Assembly: GCA_003243455.1 (NCBI GenBank) | Contig: QFQS01000001.1 | Coordinates: 1,426,001 to 1,490,000, forward strand | Length of the DNA stretch: 64,000 nucleotides | Reading direction: 5' to 3' | DNA from: Cereibacter sphaeroides | GTDB taxonomy: Bacteria > Pseudomonadota > Alphaproteobacteria > Rhodobacterales > Rhodobacteraceae | In this document: positions 24,765-33,216 of the stretch, piece after piece | Layout of the letters: each line of letters begins with the position of its first letter | How positions within the stretch are numbered: position 1 is the first letter of the stretch | Notes under the pieces: generated by a model | The model's input: only the letters and a program-made list of their open reading frames with translations | The model's database searches: none | What the model was told of the DNA's origin: nothing | Made by a program: the position numbers and the translations under genes

Positions 24765-25535
24765 TTAGTTCCCGTAGATCGAGGACTTGAAGTAGGGCGC
24801 CGAAATCTTCTCATAGGTGCCGTCGGCCAGCACCTTGGCGATCCCTGCGTTGAACTTTTCCATCAGCGCGGTATCGCCCTTGCGCAGGCCCACACCCACG
24901 CCGTTACCCAGGATCGCCGGATCATCCGGCACGGCGCCGATGTTTTCGCAGCAGGCCTGACCTTCGGCGGTTTCCATGAAGGTGTCGATGGTGTTGCTGT
25001 CGGCCTGCGTCGCGTCGATGCGGCCCGCGATCAGGTCCTGATAGGCCTCGTCCTGGGTCTGGTAGGTCTTGATCTCGGCCGCGCTGTCGGCGAAGTGCGC
25101 CTGCGCATAGGCCTGGTGCGTGGTCGAGACCTGAACGCCCAGAATCTTGCCCTTAAGCCCCTCGGCCGTCGGCGTGATCCCCGAACCCTTGGCAGCGGCG
25201 ATCATCGCAGGCGTCTTGTAGTACTTGTTGCTGAAGTCGATGGTCTGCTTGCGCTCATCCGTGATCGACATCGAGGCCATGATCGCATCGATCTGCCCCG
25301 AGGTCAGCGCCGGAATGATCCCGTCCCAGGCAACCGGCGTCACCACGCATTCCATCTCGGCCGCAGCGCAGACCGCGCCGATCATGTCGATTTCCCAACC
25401 AACCCACTTGCCCGAGGCATCGGGGCTGGAGAACGGCGGATAGGGCTCGGCAGCCACCCCGACCTTGACGGGTTCGGCCAGCGCGGCCCCCGACAGGGCG
25501 AGTGTTGCGGCGACGGCAAGAAGGGTCTTTTTCAT
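24765..25535 (-). CDS. Periplasmic amino-acid-binding protein (SBP family 3)
   Basis: A 256-residue secreted protein: signal peptide MKKTLLAVAATLALSGAALA, then the family-3 start VKVGVAAEPYPPFSSPDASG and WEIDMIGAVCAAAEMECVVT, and the motif DAIMASMSITDERKQTIDFS. This resembles lysine/arginine/ornithine/octopine receptors. Combined with the AruH/AruI-like genes across the divergent promoter, a basic amino acid such as arginine is a reasonable ligand, but specificity cannot be read from sequence. Confidence 0.9.
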   Translation of the reverse strand: MKKTLLAVAATLALSGAALAEPVKVGVAAEPYPPFSSPDASGKWVGWEIDMIGAVCAAAEMECVVTPVAWDGIIPALTSGQIDAIMASMSITDERKQTIDFSNKYYKTPAMIAAAKGSGITPTAEGLKGKILGVQVSTTHQAYAQAHFADSAAEIKTYQTQDEAYQDLIAGRIDATQADSNTIDTFMETAEGQACCENIGAVPDDPAILGNGVGVGLRKGDTALMEKFNAGIAKVLADGTYEKISAPYFKSSIYGN

Positions 25536-25569
25536 GGTATTCCCCAGTTGGTGGTGGTTTTCCCGTGCG

Positions 25570-26367
25570 TTATCCCACGGATTTCAGAAACTGTTTCAGC
25601 CGGTCCGATTTCGGCGCTCCGAAAAGCGCGTCCGGCGGACCTTCTTCCTCGATCACCCCGTTGTGCAGGTAGATGACATGATCCGCCACCTCCCGCGCAA
25701 ACTTCATCTCATGGGTGACAAGGATCATCGTGCGGCCCTCGGCCGCAAGATCCCGTATGACGTTCAGCACCTCGCCCACCAGTTCGGGGTCAAGCGCGCT
25801 GGTCGGCTCGTCGAACAGCATGGCGCGCGGCTCGATCGCCAGCGCCCGCGCGATCGCCGCCCGCTGCTGCTGTCCGCCCGACAGGAACGCCGGATAGGCA
25901 TCCGCCTTGTGATCCAACCCCACGCGCTTCAACAGCCGCTCGCCCCGCGCCACGGCCTCGGCCTTGGGCACGCCCAGCACATGCACCGGAACCTCGATCA
26001 GATTCTCGATAATCGTCTTGTGCGACCACAAATTGAACTGCTGGAACACCATGCCCAATTTCCGGCGCACATGCTCAATCTGGCGGCGGCTGGCGGGCGT
26101 CCCATCCGGGCGCAGCGCGATCTCCTCCCCGCCGATCGTGATCCGGCCCGAGGTCGGCGTCTCCAGAAAGTTGATGCAACGCAGCATCGTCGACTTGCCC
26201 GATCCGGACCCGCCGATGATCGCCACAACCTGCCCTTCGCAGGCACGCAACGAAACGCCCTTAAGCACCTCGATGGATCCGAAGGACTTGTGAAGATCTT
26301 CGATGCGGATCGCCTCCGGGCGAAGGTTTTCCTTGGCAGCGGTCATTGTATCGTGGCTCGTCTGCAT
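25570..26367 (-). CDS. Polar amino-acid ABC transporter ATP-binding protein (HisP-like)
   Basis: A 265-residue ABC ATPase: Walker A GGSGSGKSTMLRCINFLE, Q-loop MVFQQFNLWSHKTIIENLIE, signature LSGGQQQRAAIARALA, Walker B MLFDEPTSALDPE. This is the standard PAAT pattern. The ATG at 26367 has CGGAG 6 nt upstream, while the internal ATG at 26346 lacks a site. It is the first gene of the four-gene transporter operon, divergent from the TetR gene. Confidence 0.9.
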   Translation of the reverse strand: MQTSHDTMTAAKENLRPEAIRIEDLHKSFGSIEVLKGVSLRACEGQVVAIIGGSGSGKSTMLRCINFLETPTSGRITIGGEEIALRPDGTPASRRQIEHVRRKLGMVFQQFNLWSHKTIIENLIEVPVHVLGVPKAEAVARGERLLKRVGLDHKADAYPAFLSGGQQQRAAIARALAIEPRAMLFDEPTSALDPELVGEVLNVIRDLAAEGRTMILVTHEMKFAREVADHVIYLHNGVIEEEGPPDALFGAPKSDRLKQFLKSVG

Positions 26368-26410
26368 CCGGGCTCCGGTGGAATCCTGATTGCAGTAAGA
26401 CTCCGCCTTT

Positions 26411-26434
26411 GCAATTATGCAAACGTATAATTGC
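26411..26434. promoter_or_regulatory. Perfect inverted repeat, probable operator of the TetR regulator
   Basis: GCAATTAT (26411-26418), 8 nt, ATAATTGC (26427-26434). It lies in the 78-bp divergent region between the ABC operon and the TetR gene, and its right arm runs into the TetR ribosome-binding site. The A/T-rich arms contrast with the surrounding GC. Control of both directions by the adjacent TetR protein is the natural reading. Confidence 0.7.
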
Positions 26435-26445
26435 GGAAGCGGGGC

Positions 26446-27087
26446 ATGACGGGCGAGCGTCGAAAATTCCGGCGCGAGGGCGAGGAGCTGCGGCGCGATG
26501 CGCTTATTGCGGCCGCGCTGCAGCTTATCGGCGAAGGCGGCCCGCAGGCCGCAACCGTCCGCGCGATTGCCGAACGCGCGGGCGTGACCGCCGGCCTGAT
26601 CCGCCACTATTTCAACACCAAGGAAGACCTGACCCGCGCCGCCTATACGGCGCTCATGGACCGCATGACCGGCGACACGGCGGCTGCCCTTGAAACCTCG
26701 CCGCAAACGCCCGAGGCGCGCCTCGCAACCTTCGTCGCCGCCTCGCTGCGCCCGCCCGTCGTCGACCCGGACGCTCTCAGCCGCTGGGCCGCCATGCTGC
26801 ACGGAACCCGGACGGACCCCGAGATGCGCGCGGTTCACCAGGCGGGCTACTTCGGCTATCGTGACCGGCTGGAGGTGCTGATCTCTGCCCTGCCGCGCAA
26901 GGTCGATGACGCCCGGCTGCACGCCGACGCCATCGCCTGCAACGCGCTCATCGACGGCCTCTGGCTTGAAGGTTCCGCCCTGCCCCATGCCTTCGCCCCC
27001 GACGAACTGGTCGAAATCGGCCTGACCTCGGTCAGCGCCATTCTCGGCTTCGACCTGACCCCTCACCTGCCACGGAACGATCCATGA
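26446..27087 (+). CDS. TetR/AcrR (BetI-like) transcriptional regulator
   Basis: A 213-residue repressor: N-terminal helix-turn-helix (TVRAIAERAGVTAGLIRHYF, residues ~40-60) followed by NTKEDLTRAAYTALM, closest in style to BetI, then a C-terminal ligand domain. The ATG at 26446 follows GGAAG at 6 nt and was preferred to an in-frame TTG at 26431. It is the first gene of an operon and overlaps the aminotransferase by ATGA. The ligand could be an intermediate of the downstream pathway. There is no choline operon here. Confidence 0.85.
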   Translation: MTGERRKFRREGEELRRDALIAAALQLIGEGGPQAATVRAIAERAGVTAGLIRHYFNTKEDLTRAAYTALMDRMTGDTAAALETSPQTPEARLATFVAASLRPPVVDPDALSRWAAMLHGTRTDPEMRAVHQAGYFGYRDRLEVLISALPRKVDDARLHADAIACNALIDGLWLEGSALPHAFAPDELVEIGLTSVSAILGFDLTPHLPRNDP

Positions 27088-28265
27088 AATACGCCTCGAT
27101 CACCGACCGCCTCTCCGGCCTTGGCAGCGCGAAATGGGAAGTCCATTTTCGCGGCCGTGCGATGAAGGCAGCGGGGGCCGACGTCATCGAGCTGACCATC
27201 GGCGAACCCGACATGGCCCCGCCCGCCGAGCTGCTGGAGGTTGCCGTGGATGCGATCCGCGCCGGACGCTACGGCTATGTGGACGGCCGGGGCGAACCGA
27301 AACTGATCCGCGCGCTGGCCGACCGCTACACCAAAAGATCGGGGCGAGAGATCGTCGCGGAACAGATCCTGTCCTTCCCAGGCACCCAGACCGCGCTTTA
27401 CGCAATCTTCACCGCGCTGCTTGAACCGGGGGACGAGGTGCTGGTCGGCGATCCGATGTATGCGACCTACGAGGCGGTCATCGCCAGCCCCGGCGGACGC
27501 ACGGTGCCGGTGCCGCTACGCCCCGAGAATGGCTTTCGGATGCAGGCCGAGGACGTCGAGGCACGGATCACCCCCCGCACCCGCGTGCTGTTCCTGAACA
27601 CGCCCCACAACCCGACCGGTGCGGTCCTGACCGCCGACGACGTCGTGGCATTGGGCGAGGTCGCGCGAAAGCACGACCTCTGGATCGTCAGCGACGAGGT
27701 CTATGAAGAGCTGATCTTCGACGGCGTCCCCTTCGTGTCGCCGCTCAGCTTCCCCGATCTGGCCGAACGGGTCATCGTCGCGTCGTCCATCTCCAAATCC
27801 CATGCCGCGCCGGGGTTCCGCGCGGGCTGGGCGCTGGGGCCGGTTGAATTCGGGATGCGCGCGCTGCCGCTGTCGGAAAGCATGCTGTTCAGCGCCCCGC
27901 CCTTCATCTCGGACATGACGACCAGGGCAGTCTCCGCCCCCTCACCCATCGCCGGCGCGATGGCCGCACGGTTTCAGGCGCGCGCCGCGATCCTGCATCA
28001 GCGGCTGAACGGCGTCGCAGGTCTCGCGTTGCACCGGCCAGAGGCCGGCATGTTCGCGCTGATGGATGTGCGCGCAACCGGCATGAGCGGTCGCGACTTC
28101 GCTCTGGACCTTCTGGAAAACGGCGGTGTATCGGTCATGCCGGGCGAAAGCTTCGGCGCCGCCCTGAACGGCTGGGTCCGCATCGGCCTGACCCAGCCCG
28201 ACGATCTGACCTCGCAGGCCGCCGAACGTATCGCCAGACACGTCACGAAGGGAAAATCGGCATGA
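27084..28265 (+). CDS. PLP-dependent class I/II aminotransferase, AruH (arginine:pyruvate transaminase)-like
   Basis: A 393-residue fold-type I transaminase: FLNTPHNPTGAVLTADDVVA carries the substrate-binding Asn, IVSDEVYEELIFDG the PLP-ring Asp and Tyr, and SSISKSHAAPGFRAGW the Schiff-base Lys. The C-terminal Arg lies in GWVRIGLTQ. Length and several blocks match what I recall of Pseudomonas AruH, the first enzyme of the arginine transaminase pathway. Coupling to an AruI-like decarboxylase supports that. The true amino acid is unproven. Confidence 0.8.
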   Translation: MKYASITDRLSGLGSAKWEVHFRGRAMKAAGADVIELTIGEPDMAPPAELLEVAVDAIRAGRYGYVDGRGEPKLIRALADRYTKRSGREIVAEQILSFPGTQTALYAIFTALLEPGDEVLVGDPMYATYEAVIASPGGRTVPVPLRPENGFRMQAEDVEARITPRTRVLFLNTPHNPTGAVLTADDVVALGEVARKHDLWIVSDEVYEELIFDGVPFVSPLSFPDLAERVIVASSISKSHAAPGFRAGWALGPVEFGMRALPLSESMLFSAPPFISDMTTRAVSAPSPIAGAMAARFQARAAILHQRLNGVAGLALHRPEAGMFALMDVRATGMSGRDFALDLLENGGVSVMPGESFGAALNGWVRIGLTQPDDLTSQAAERIARHVTKGKSA

Positions 28266-29818
28266 CCACGGTTGGACAGGCGCTTGTCGCCGGGCTGAAG
28301 GCGCGGGGTGTCGAGGTGGTCTTCGGCATCCCCGGAGTCCACACGATCGAGCTTTACCGCGGCCTGTCCGGTGGCGGCATCCGCCATGTGACCGCCCGAC
28401 ACGAACAGGGTGCCGCCTTCATGGCCGATGGCTATGCCCGCGTCTCGGGCAAACCCGGCGTGGCCTTCCTGATCACCGGCCCCGGCCTGACCAACGCGCT
28501 GACCGCCATGGCGCAGTCGCGAGAGGACTCGGTTCCCGTCCTGATCATTTCGGGCGTGAACCGCCGCGACAGTCTGGGCAAGGGTCTGGGCTTCCTGCAC
28601 GAGCTGCCGGACCAGCAGGCGATGGTCCGCACCCTATGCCCCAGCTTTCAGGTCGACAACCCCGAGGCGCTTGGCCCGGTTCTGGATCAGGCCTTCGCCG
28701 CGCTGTCCACCGGCCGCCCGGGCCCGGTGCATATCGAGGTGCCGACCGATGTCATGCCGATGCCCTGCGCCATCCCGAAGGCGGCGCCAGCACCCGCAAT
28801 CGACCCCCTGCCCGATCTGACCGAGACGGTGCGGCGGCTGAACCGCGCCAAGCGCCCCGTCATCCTCGCCGGTGGCGGCGCGCGCAACGCAGGCCCTGCG
28901 CTGCAGGCGCTGGCCGAACGGCTGGACGCACCGGTGATCCAGACCACCAACGCCCGCGGCCTGATGCACGCCCATCCGCTGACCGTCGCCGCCTCACCCA
29001 GCTTCGACGGCCCGCGCGCGCTGATCGCGGAGGCCGACCAGATCCTCGCCGTCGGCACCGAGTTCGGCCAGACCGACTACGACATGTATGTGCGCGGCGG
29101 TTTCCCGGATACGTCCGGCATGATCCGCATCGACCTTTGCACCGATCAACTGGCGCGGCATCCTGCGGCGGTAAAACTCCACGCAGATGCGGTCGCGGTC
29201 CTGTCGGCCCTGCGGCCCGAAATCGAACAGAAATCGGCCAATGGCGCCGCCCGAGCCGCCGAAGCCTTCGCCGCCGCCCGGACCGAGCTTTCCCCTTCGA
29301 TGCAGGACCAACTCCTCATGCTGGAGGCGCTGCGCGCCGCTGTTCCGGGTGCCATCGTCGTCGGCGACAGCACCCAGCCGGTCTACTCCGGCAACCTTTG
29401 CTACGACCATGACCGCCCCGGCGGCTGGTTCAACGCGGCCACCGGCTATGGCGCGCTAGGCTTTGGCCCCGGCGCGGCCATCGGCGCCTCGCTGGCCGCA
29501 CCGGATACGCCGGTCATCTGCCTGATCGGCGACGGCGGCTTGCAATTCAGCCCCGGAGAGCTGCGCACCGCGCTGGACGAAAACCTGCCCGTCACTTTCC
29601 TCGTCTGGAACAACGCCGCCTTCCGCGAAATCGCCGAGGCCATGATCGCCGCCGACACCGAGGTTATCGGCTGTTCCCCCTCGCCCCTGCTGATGGAACC
29701 CTTCGCCGCCGCCTGCGGCCTGCCGTTCCAGCAGATCCCGCCCGATCCGTCAGCGCTGCGCACCGCCCTCGCCAGACGCGGCGGCGGCCCGAACATGATC
29801 GAAATCCGGCTGTTCTGA
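28262..29818 (+). CDS. ThDP-dependent decarboxylase, AruI (5-guanidino-2-oxopentanoate decarboxylase)-like
   Basis: A 518-residue enzyme of the pyruvate-oxidase/acetolactate-synthase family. The PYR domain has FGIPGVHTIELYRGL and HEQGAAFMADGYAR (catalytic Glu in HEQGA). The PP domain has the ThDP motif GDGGLQFSPGELRTALDENL, with a GDG...N-type Mg site, and WNNAAFREIAEAM. With an AruH-like partner, decarboxylation of 5-guanidino-2-oxopentanoate to 4-guanidinobutyraldehyde is the best guess. The ATG overlaps the transaminase stop. Confidence 0.82.
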   Translation: MTTVGQALVAGLKARGVEVVFGIPGVHTIELYRGLSGGGIRHVTARHEQGAAFMADGYARVSGKPGVAFLITGPGLTNALTAMAQSREDSVPVLIISGVNRRDSLGKGLGFLHELPDQQAMVRTLCPSFQVDNPEALGPVLDQAFAALSTGRPGPVHIEVPTDVMPMPCAIPKAAPAPAIDPLPDLTETVRRLNRAKRPVILAGGGARNAGPALQALAERLDAPVIQTTNARGLMHAHPLTVAASPSFDGPRALIAEADQILAVGTEFGQTDYDMYVRGGFPDTSGMIRIDLCTDQLARHPAAVKLHADAVAVLSALRPEIEQKSANGAARAAEAFAAARTELSPSMQDQLLMLEALRAAVPGAIVVGDSTQPVYSGNLCYDHDRPGGWFNAATGYGALGFGPGAAIGASLAAPDTPVICLIGDGGLQFSPGELRTALDENLPVTFLVWNNAAFREIAEAMIAADTEVIGCSPSPLLMEPFAAACGLPFQQIPPDPSALRTALARRGGGPNMIEIRLF

Positions 29819-29841
29819 CCGCTTTCACCTTGCAAGAATAC

Positions 29842-29886
29842 CCCCGCCGGAAGCATCCGCCGACAGGACAGAAGCCTCCGGCGGGG
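29842..29886. terminator. Hairpin followed by a dispersed GGATATTT element
   Basis: Arms CCCCGCCGGAAGC (29842-29854) and GCCTCCGGCGGGG (29874-29886) pair with one mismatch around a 19-nt loop and are followed by ATATTTAAACCAAGATGAAA. The hairpin sits 23 bp beyond the AruI-like stop. It resembles the common intergenic element of this bacterial group, and probable transcription termination or attenuation between the two halves of the operon is an inference. Confidence 0.5.
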
Positions 29887-29972
29887 ATATTTAAACCAAG
29901 ATGAAAGCAAGCCGCCTTTCATTTGATCAAATTCTCGGCCATAAGCGGATCGTTCCTTCCTAGGGCCGATCC

Positions 29973-31352
29973 ATGAAGTCATCCGAGCTTATCGCAGGCG
30001 TCCCCCGCGACCGTATCGAAGCGTTGGCCAGCCGCGAGGCTGCGCGTTTCTCGCAAAGCCGCCCGAACACCCGTGCGGCGCTGGCGGCGGGCGCGGCCAG
30101 CTACCTCGACGGCGTGCCGCTGCACTGGATGAAGGACTGGCCCATGCCCTTCCCGATGCTGGTGGCCACTGCCGAAGGCGCGCGGCTGACCGATATCGAC
30201 GGCTATGGCATCGACGATTTCTGCCTTGGCGACACGGGCAGCATGTTCGGCCATTCGCCGAAACCGGTGGCCAAGGCCATCCGCAAACAGGCGCGCCGTG
30301 GCCTGACCTACATGTTGCCGACCGATGACGCGCTTGAGGCAGGACGGCTTCTGACCGAACGCTTCGGCAACTTCCGCTGGCAGATCGCGACGACCGCCAC
30401 CGATGCCAACCGCTTTGCCCTGCGCGTCGCCCGCGCCATCACGGGCAAGCCAAAGGTCATGGTTTTCACAGGCTGCTACCACGGCACGGTGGACGAAACC
30501 TTCGTCACGCTGGATGCAGATAACAACACGATCAGCCGCCCCGGTCTGCTGGGCCAGGTGGCCGACCTTTCGCTGACCGCGACGGCGGTGGAATTCAACG
30601 ACATCGCGGGCGTCGAGGCCGCTCTGGCGACCGGAGAGATCGCCGCCATCCTGACCGAGCCGGTCATGACCAACTCCTGCATGGTCCTGCCTGCCCCCGG
30701 CTTTCACGAGGCGCTACGCAAACTCGCGACCCGCCACGGCGCGATCCTGATCATTGATGAGACGCACACCATCTCGTCCGGCCTCGGTGGTTATACCGCC
30801 GTCCACGGGCTGAAGCCCGACATGTTCGTCGTCGGCAAATGCGTGGCGGGCGGCATGCCCACCGCCGTCTGGGGCATGACCGAGGATCTGGCGCGCAGCT
30901 ACATCGCCGTCAACGCCGGTCGCGCCTCGGGCCATTCCGGCATGGGCACGACGCTGTCCGCCAACCCGATGCAGTTCGCCTGCCTGCGCGCGAACCTGTC
31001 CGAGGTGATGACACCCAAAGCCTACGCCCATATGGAAAAAGGCGCCGCCCGGCTTGAGGCTGGCCTCGCCCGCGTCATCGCCGCCCACGACGCGCCCTGG
31101 CACGTCGTCCGCGTCGGCGCGCGGGTCGAGTTCATCTGCGCCCCCGGCCCGCTGCGCAACGGTGCCGAGGCCGCCAAGGCGCACCAGCCGGTGCTGGAGG
31201 CCGCCATCCACATGGGCCTTCTCAACCGGGGCTGCCTGATCGCGCCGTTCCATAATATGATGCTGGTCAGCCCGGCGACCAGGAAACGCCAGATCGACCG
31301 CCTGATCGCCGCCTTCGATGAAATCCTGACAGACCTGTTCGCACGCAAATGA
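29973..31352 (+). CDS. Class III aminotransferase (aspartate aminotransferase family)
   Basis: A 459-residue PLP enzyme. FTGCYHGTVDETFV is the cofactor-phosphate region, AILIIDETHTISSGLGGYTA carries the PLP-binding Asp, and MFVVGKCVAGGMPTAVWGMT the Schiff-base Lys. Such enzymes transfer omega-amino groups or act as glutamate-1-semialdehyde-like mutases. Its start follows AGGG at 7 nt. It overlaps the glutamine-synthetase-family gene by ATGA, which suggests polyamine or diamine catabolism, for example with putrescine or agmatine-derived substrates. Confidence 0.82.
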   Translation: MKSSELIAGVPRDRIEALASREAARFSQSRPNTRAALAAGAASYLDGVPLHWMKDWPMPFPMLVATAEGARLTDIDGYGIDDFCLGDTGSMFGHSPKPVAKAIRKQARRGLTYMLPTDDALEAGRLLTERFGNFRWQIATTATDANRFALRVARAITGKPKVMVFTGCYHGTVDETFVTLDADNNTISRPGLLGQVADLSLTATAVEFNDIAGVEAALATGEIAAILTEPVMTNSCMVLPAPGFHEALRKLATRHGAILIIDETHTISSGLGGYTAVHGLKPDMFVVGKCVAGGMPTAVWGMTEDLARSYIAVNAGRASGHSGMGTTLSANPMQFACLRANLSEVMTPKAYAHMEKGAARLEAGLARVIAAHDAPWHVVRVGARVEFICAPGPLRNGAEAAKAHQPVLEAAIHMGLLNRGCLIAPFHNMMLVSPATRKRQIDRLIAAFDEILTDLFARK

Positions 31353-32758
31353 ATATGACCGACCCCACCGCCCAACCCAGCCCCTCCGGCTCGATCATCG
31401 CCGAGGCTGAGGCCTTTCTGGAGGCACACCCCGAGATTGAGGCCTTCGACATCGTCTTGCACGATGCGAACGGAATTGGCCGTGGAAAGATCATCCGCAG
31501 GCATGAGCTTTTGTCCTTTTACAAGAACGGCCGCCACCTTCCCATCTCCATCCTCGGCCTCGACATCTGCGGCGAGGACGTCCACGAGACCGGCCTGATC
31601 TGGGACGAGGGCGACGGTGATCGCCGCGCCTGGCCAATCCCCGGCTCGCTGGTGGCCCTACACGGCACGACGCCCCCGCGCGGCGAACTCCTCATGAGCG
31701 TCTATGAACTGGACGGCACGCCCATGACCTCGGACCCGCGCCATGCGCTGCAACGGCAGGTCGATGCGCTGGCCGCCGAGGGGCTTTTTCCGGCAGGCGC
31801 GTTCGAGCTGGAATTCTTCCTGCTGGAAAACGAACGCGGCCCCAATGGCAAGATGGTCCCCGCCCGAGACGTTCTGGATGGGCGCAGCAACAAGAAAACC
31901 GACGTCTATTCGGTGGACCAGCTTCACGGCATGCTGCCGCTGTTCAACGACGTCTACGCGGGCGCCCGGGCCGCCGGAATACAGGCGGAAACCCTGATTT
32001 CCGAATTCGCCCCCGGCCAGTATGAGCTGACCCTGCACTACCGCACCGACGTGATGAAGGCCGCCGATGACCTGATGCGCCTGAAGCGTCTGGTCCGCAT
32101 GCACGCCCGCCTGCACGGCGTCACCGCCTGCTTCATGGCCAAGCCGAATGAGGATTACGCCGGTTCCGGCATGCACTTCCACGTCTCGATGATGGACAAG
32201 GCGGGTCGGAACGTCTTTGTCGAGGCCGAAGAAGGCAAGTGGAACGACACCATCCGCCACGCCATGGGCGGCCTGCGTGAGACGATGGGTGAGGCGATGC
32301 TGGTCTGGGCGCCCCACGCCAATTCCTGGCGCCGCTTCGCCAGTCAGATGTATGCGCCGGTCTCGCCCACCTGGGGCGTCAACAACCGCTCGGTCGCGCT
32401 GCGCATCCCGGCGGGCGACATCAGGGCGCGCCGGATCGAACATCGCCCCGCAGGCGTGGACGCGAATCCCTACCTTGTCGCTGCAACCGTGCTGGCGGGC
32501 ATCCGCCACGGCCTGGCGAACAAGATCGACCCAGGCCCCGAAACCACCGGCAACGGCTATGAGGATGCGCCCGACGCCCCGGCGATCCCGGTCGACTGGC
32601 GCTCGGCGATCGAGGCGGCAAAGGCGTCCGCCTTCCTCAAAAGCGCGCTTGGCGAGGACATGCACCGCACCTTCACCGCCATCAAGGCCGCCGAATATGC
32701 CCGCGTGGCCCGAACGGTGTCCGAGGTGGATTTCGACCTGTATCTGCACACGGTGTGA
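31349..32758 (+). CDS. Glutamine synthetase family protein, PuuA-like gamma-glutamylpolyamine synthetase
   Basis: A 469-residue GS-fold ligase: ISEFAPGQYELTLHYRTDVM, the ATP/metal region GSGMHFHVSMMDKAG, and WGVNNRSVALRIPAGD with the catalytic-site Arg residues. PuuA-type enzymes glutamylate putrescine or other amines using ATP. Its coupling to a class III transaminase favours amine catabolism over nitrogen assimilation. A PuuB-like oxidase is not adjacent; the DAO-type oxidase at 39168 is a distant possibility. Confidence 0.82.
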   Translation: MNMTDPTAQPSPSGSIIAEAEAFLEAHPEIEAFDIVLHDANGIGRGKIIRRHELLSFYKNGRHLPISILGLDICGEDVHETGLIWDEGDGDRRAWPIPGSLVALHGTTPPRGELLMSVYELDGTPMTSDPRHALQRQVDALAAEGLFPAGAFELEFFLLENERGPNGKMVPARDVLDGRSNKKTDVYSVDQLHGMLPLFNDVYAGARAAGIQAETLISEFAPGQYELTLHYRTDVMKAADDLMRLKRLVRMHARLHGVTACFMAKPNEDYAGSGMHFHVSMMDKAGRNVFVEAEEGKWNDTIRHAMGGLRETMGEAMLVWAPHANSWRRFASQMYAPVSPTWGVNNRSVALRIPAGDIRARRIEHRPAGVDANPYLVAATVLAGIRHGLANKIDPGPETTGNGYEDAPDAPAIPVDWRSAIEAAKASAFLKSALGEDMHRTFTAIKAAEYARVARTVSEVDFDLYLHTV

Positions 32759-32785
32759 GGTCTCGGTCAGAACATGACGACGCAC

Positions 32786-32829
32786 TTGATTTCCTGTGAC
32801 TGAAAATCTATATTTTCTTTCACAGGAAA
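32786..32829 (+). promoter_or_regulatory. Promoter with flanking operator arms for the RES-Xre module
   Basis: -35 TTGATT (32786-32791), 17-nt spacer, -10 TATATT (32809-32814). A perfect 10-bp inverted repeat, TTTCCTGTGA (32790-32799) and TCACAGGAAA (32820-32829), brackets the -10: the left arm overlaps the -35 and the right arm contains the AGGA ribosome-binding site of the antitoxin. This is the layout expected for autorepression by the antitoxin or toxin-antitoxin complex. Confidence 0.8.
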
Positions 32830-32835
32830 ATAGAG

Positions 32836-33216
32836 ATGCCCCTAAGATCAAACGCCCTCGATGATGTCAGCCCCTCGCCCGGTCGCGTGGTGGCCAAGGC
32901 CGTCTTCAACGCAGCACAGGAACTCGACCTGACCCAGCGCGACCTTGCCCGCGTCATCGGAGTCAGCGAGGCGACGGTGACCCGGATGCGCGATGGCGGG
33001 CATGAGCTTGCCGACAAGCCGATGGAACTCGCCCTGTGCCTGATCCGCGTTTTCCGTTCGCTGGACGCGATCTGCGGCGGCGAAAGCGCGGTGGTCAAAG
33101 CTTGGATGCGCAATCCCAACTCCGTCCTGGGCGGAGCGCCAAAAGCGCTGATCGCCACCGTTTCAGGCCTGATCGAGGTCATGCAATACCTGGACACCGC
33201 GCGTGCCCCCACTTGA
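32836..33216 (+). CDS. Xre/MbcA/ParS-type antitoxin
   Basis: A 126-residue antitoxin: N-terminal helix-turn-helix (LTQRDLARVIGVSEATVTRM, residues ~32-51) and C-terminal toxin-binding domain with AWMRNPNSVLGGAPKALI, the conserved MbcA/ParS/Xre signature. It neutralises the downstream RES toxin and probably represses its own promoter through the inverted repeat immediately upstream. It overlaps the toxin gene by 14 bp. Confidence 0.9.
   Translation: MPLRSNALDDVSPSPGRVVAKAVFNAAQELDLTQRDLARVIGVSEATVTRMRDGGHELADKPMELALCLIRVFRSLDAICGGESAVVKAWMRNPNSVLGGAPKALIATVSGLIEVMQYLDTARAPT

Noticed and set aside
26368..27066. Possible N-terminal extension of the ABC ATPase through the TetR region
   Set aside because: It runs antisense to the TetR gene and across the divergent promoter; the ribosome-binding site places the start at 26367.
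31658..32851. 397-codon open frame opposite the PuuA-like gene
   Set aside because: The sense strand encodes a complete glutamine-synthetase-family enzyme with conserved motifs; the antisense product matches nothing I know.
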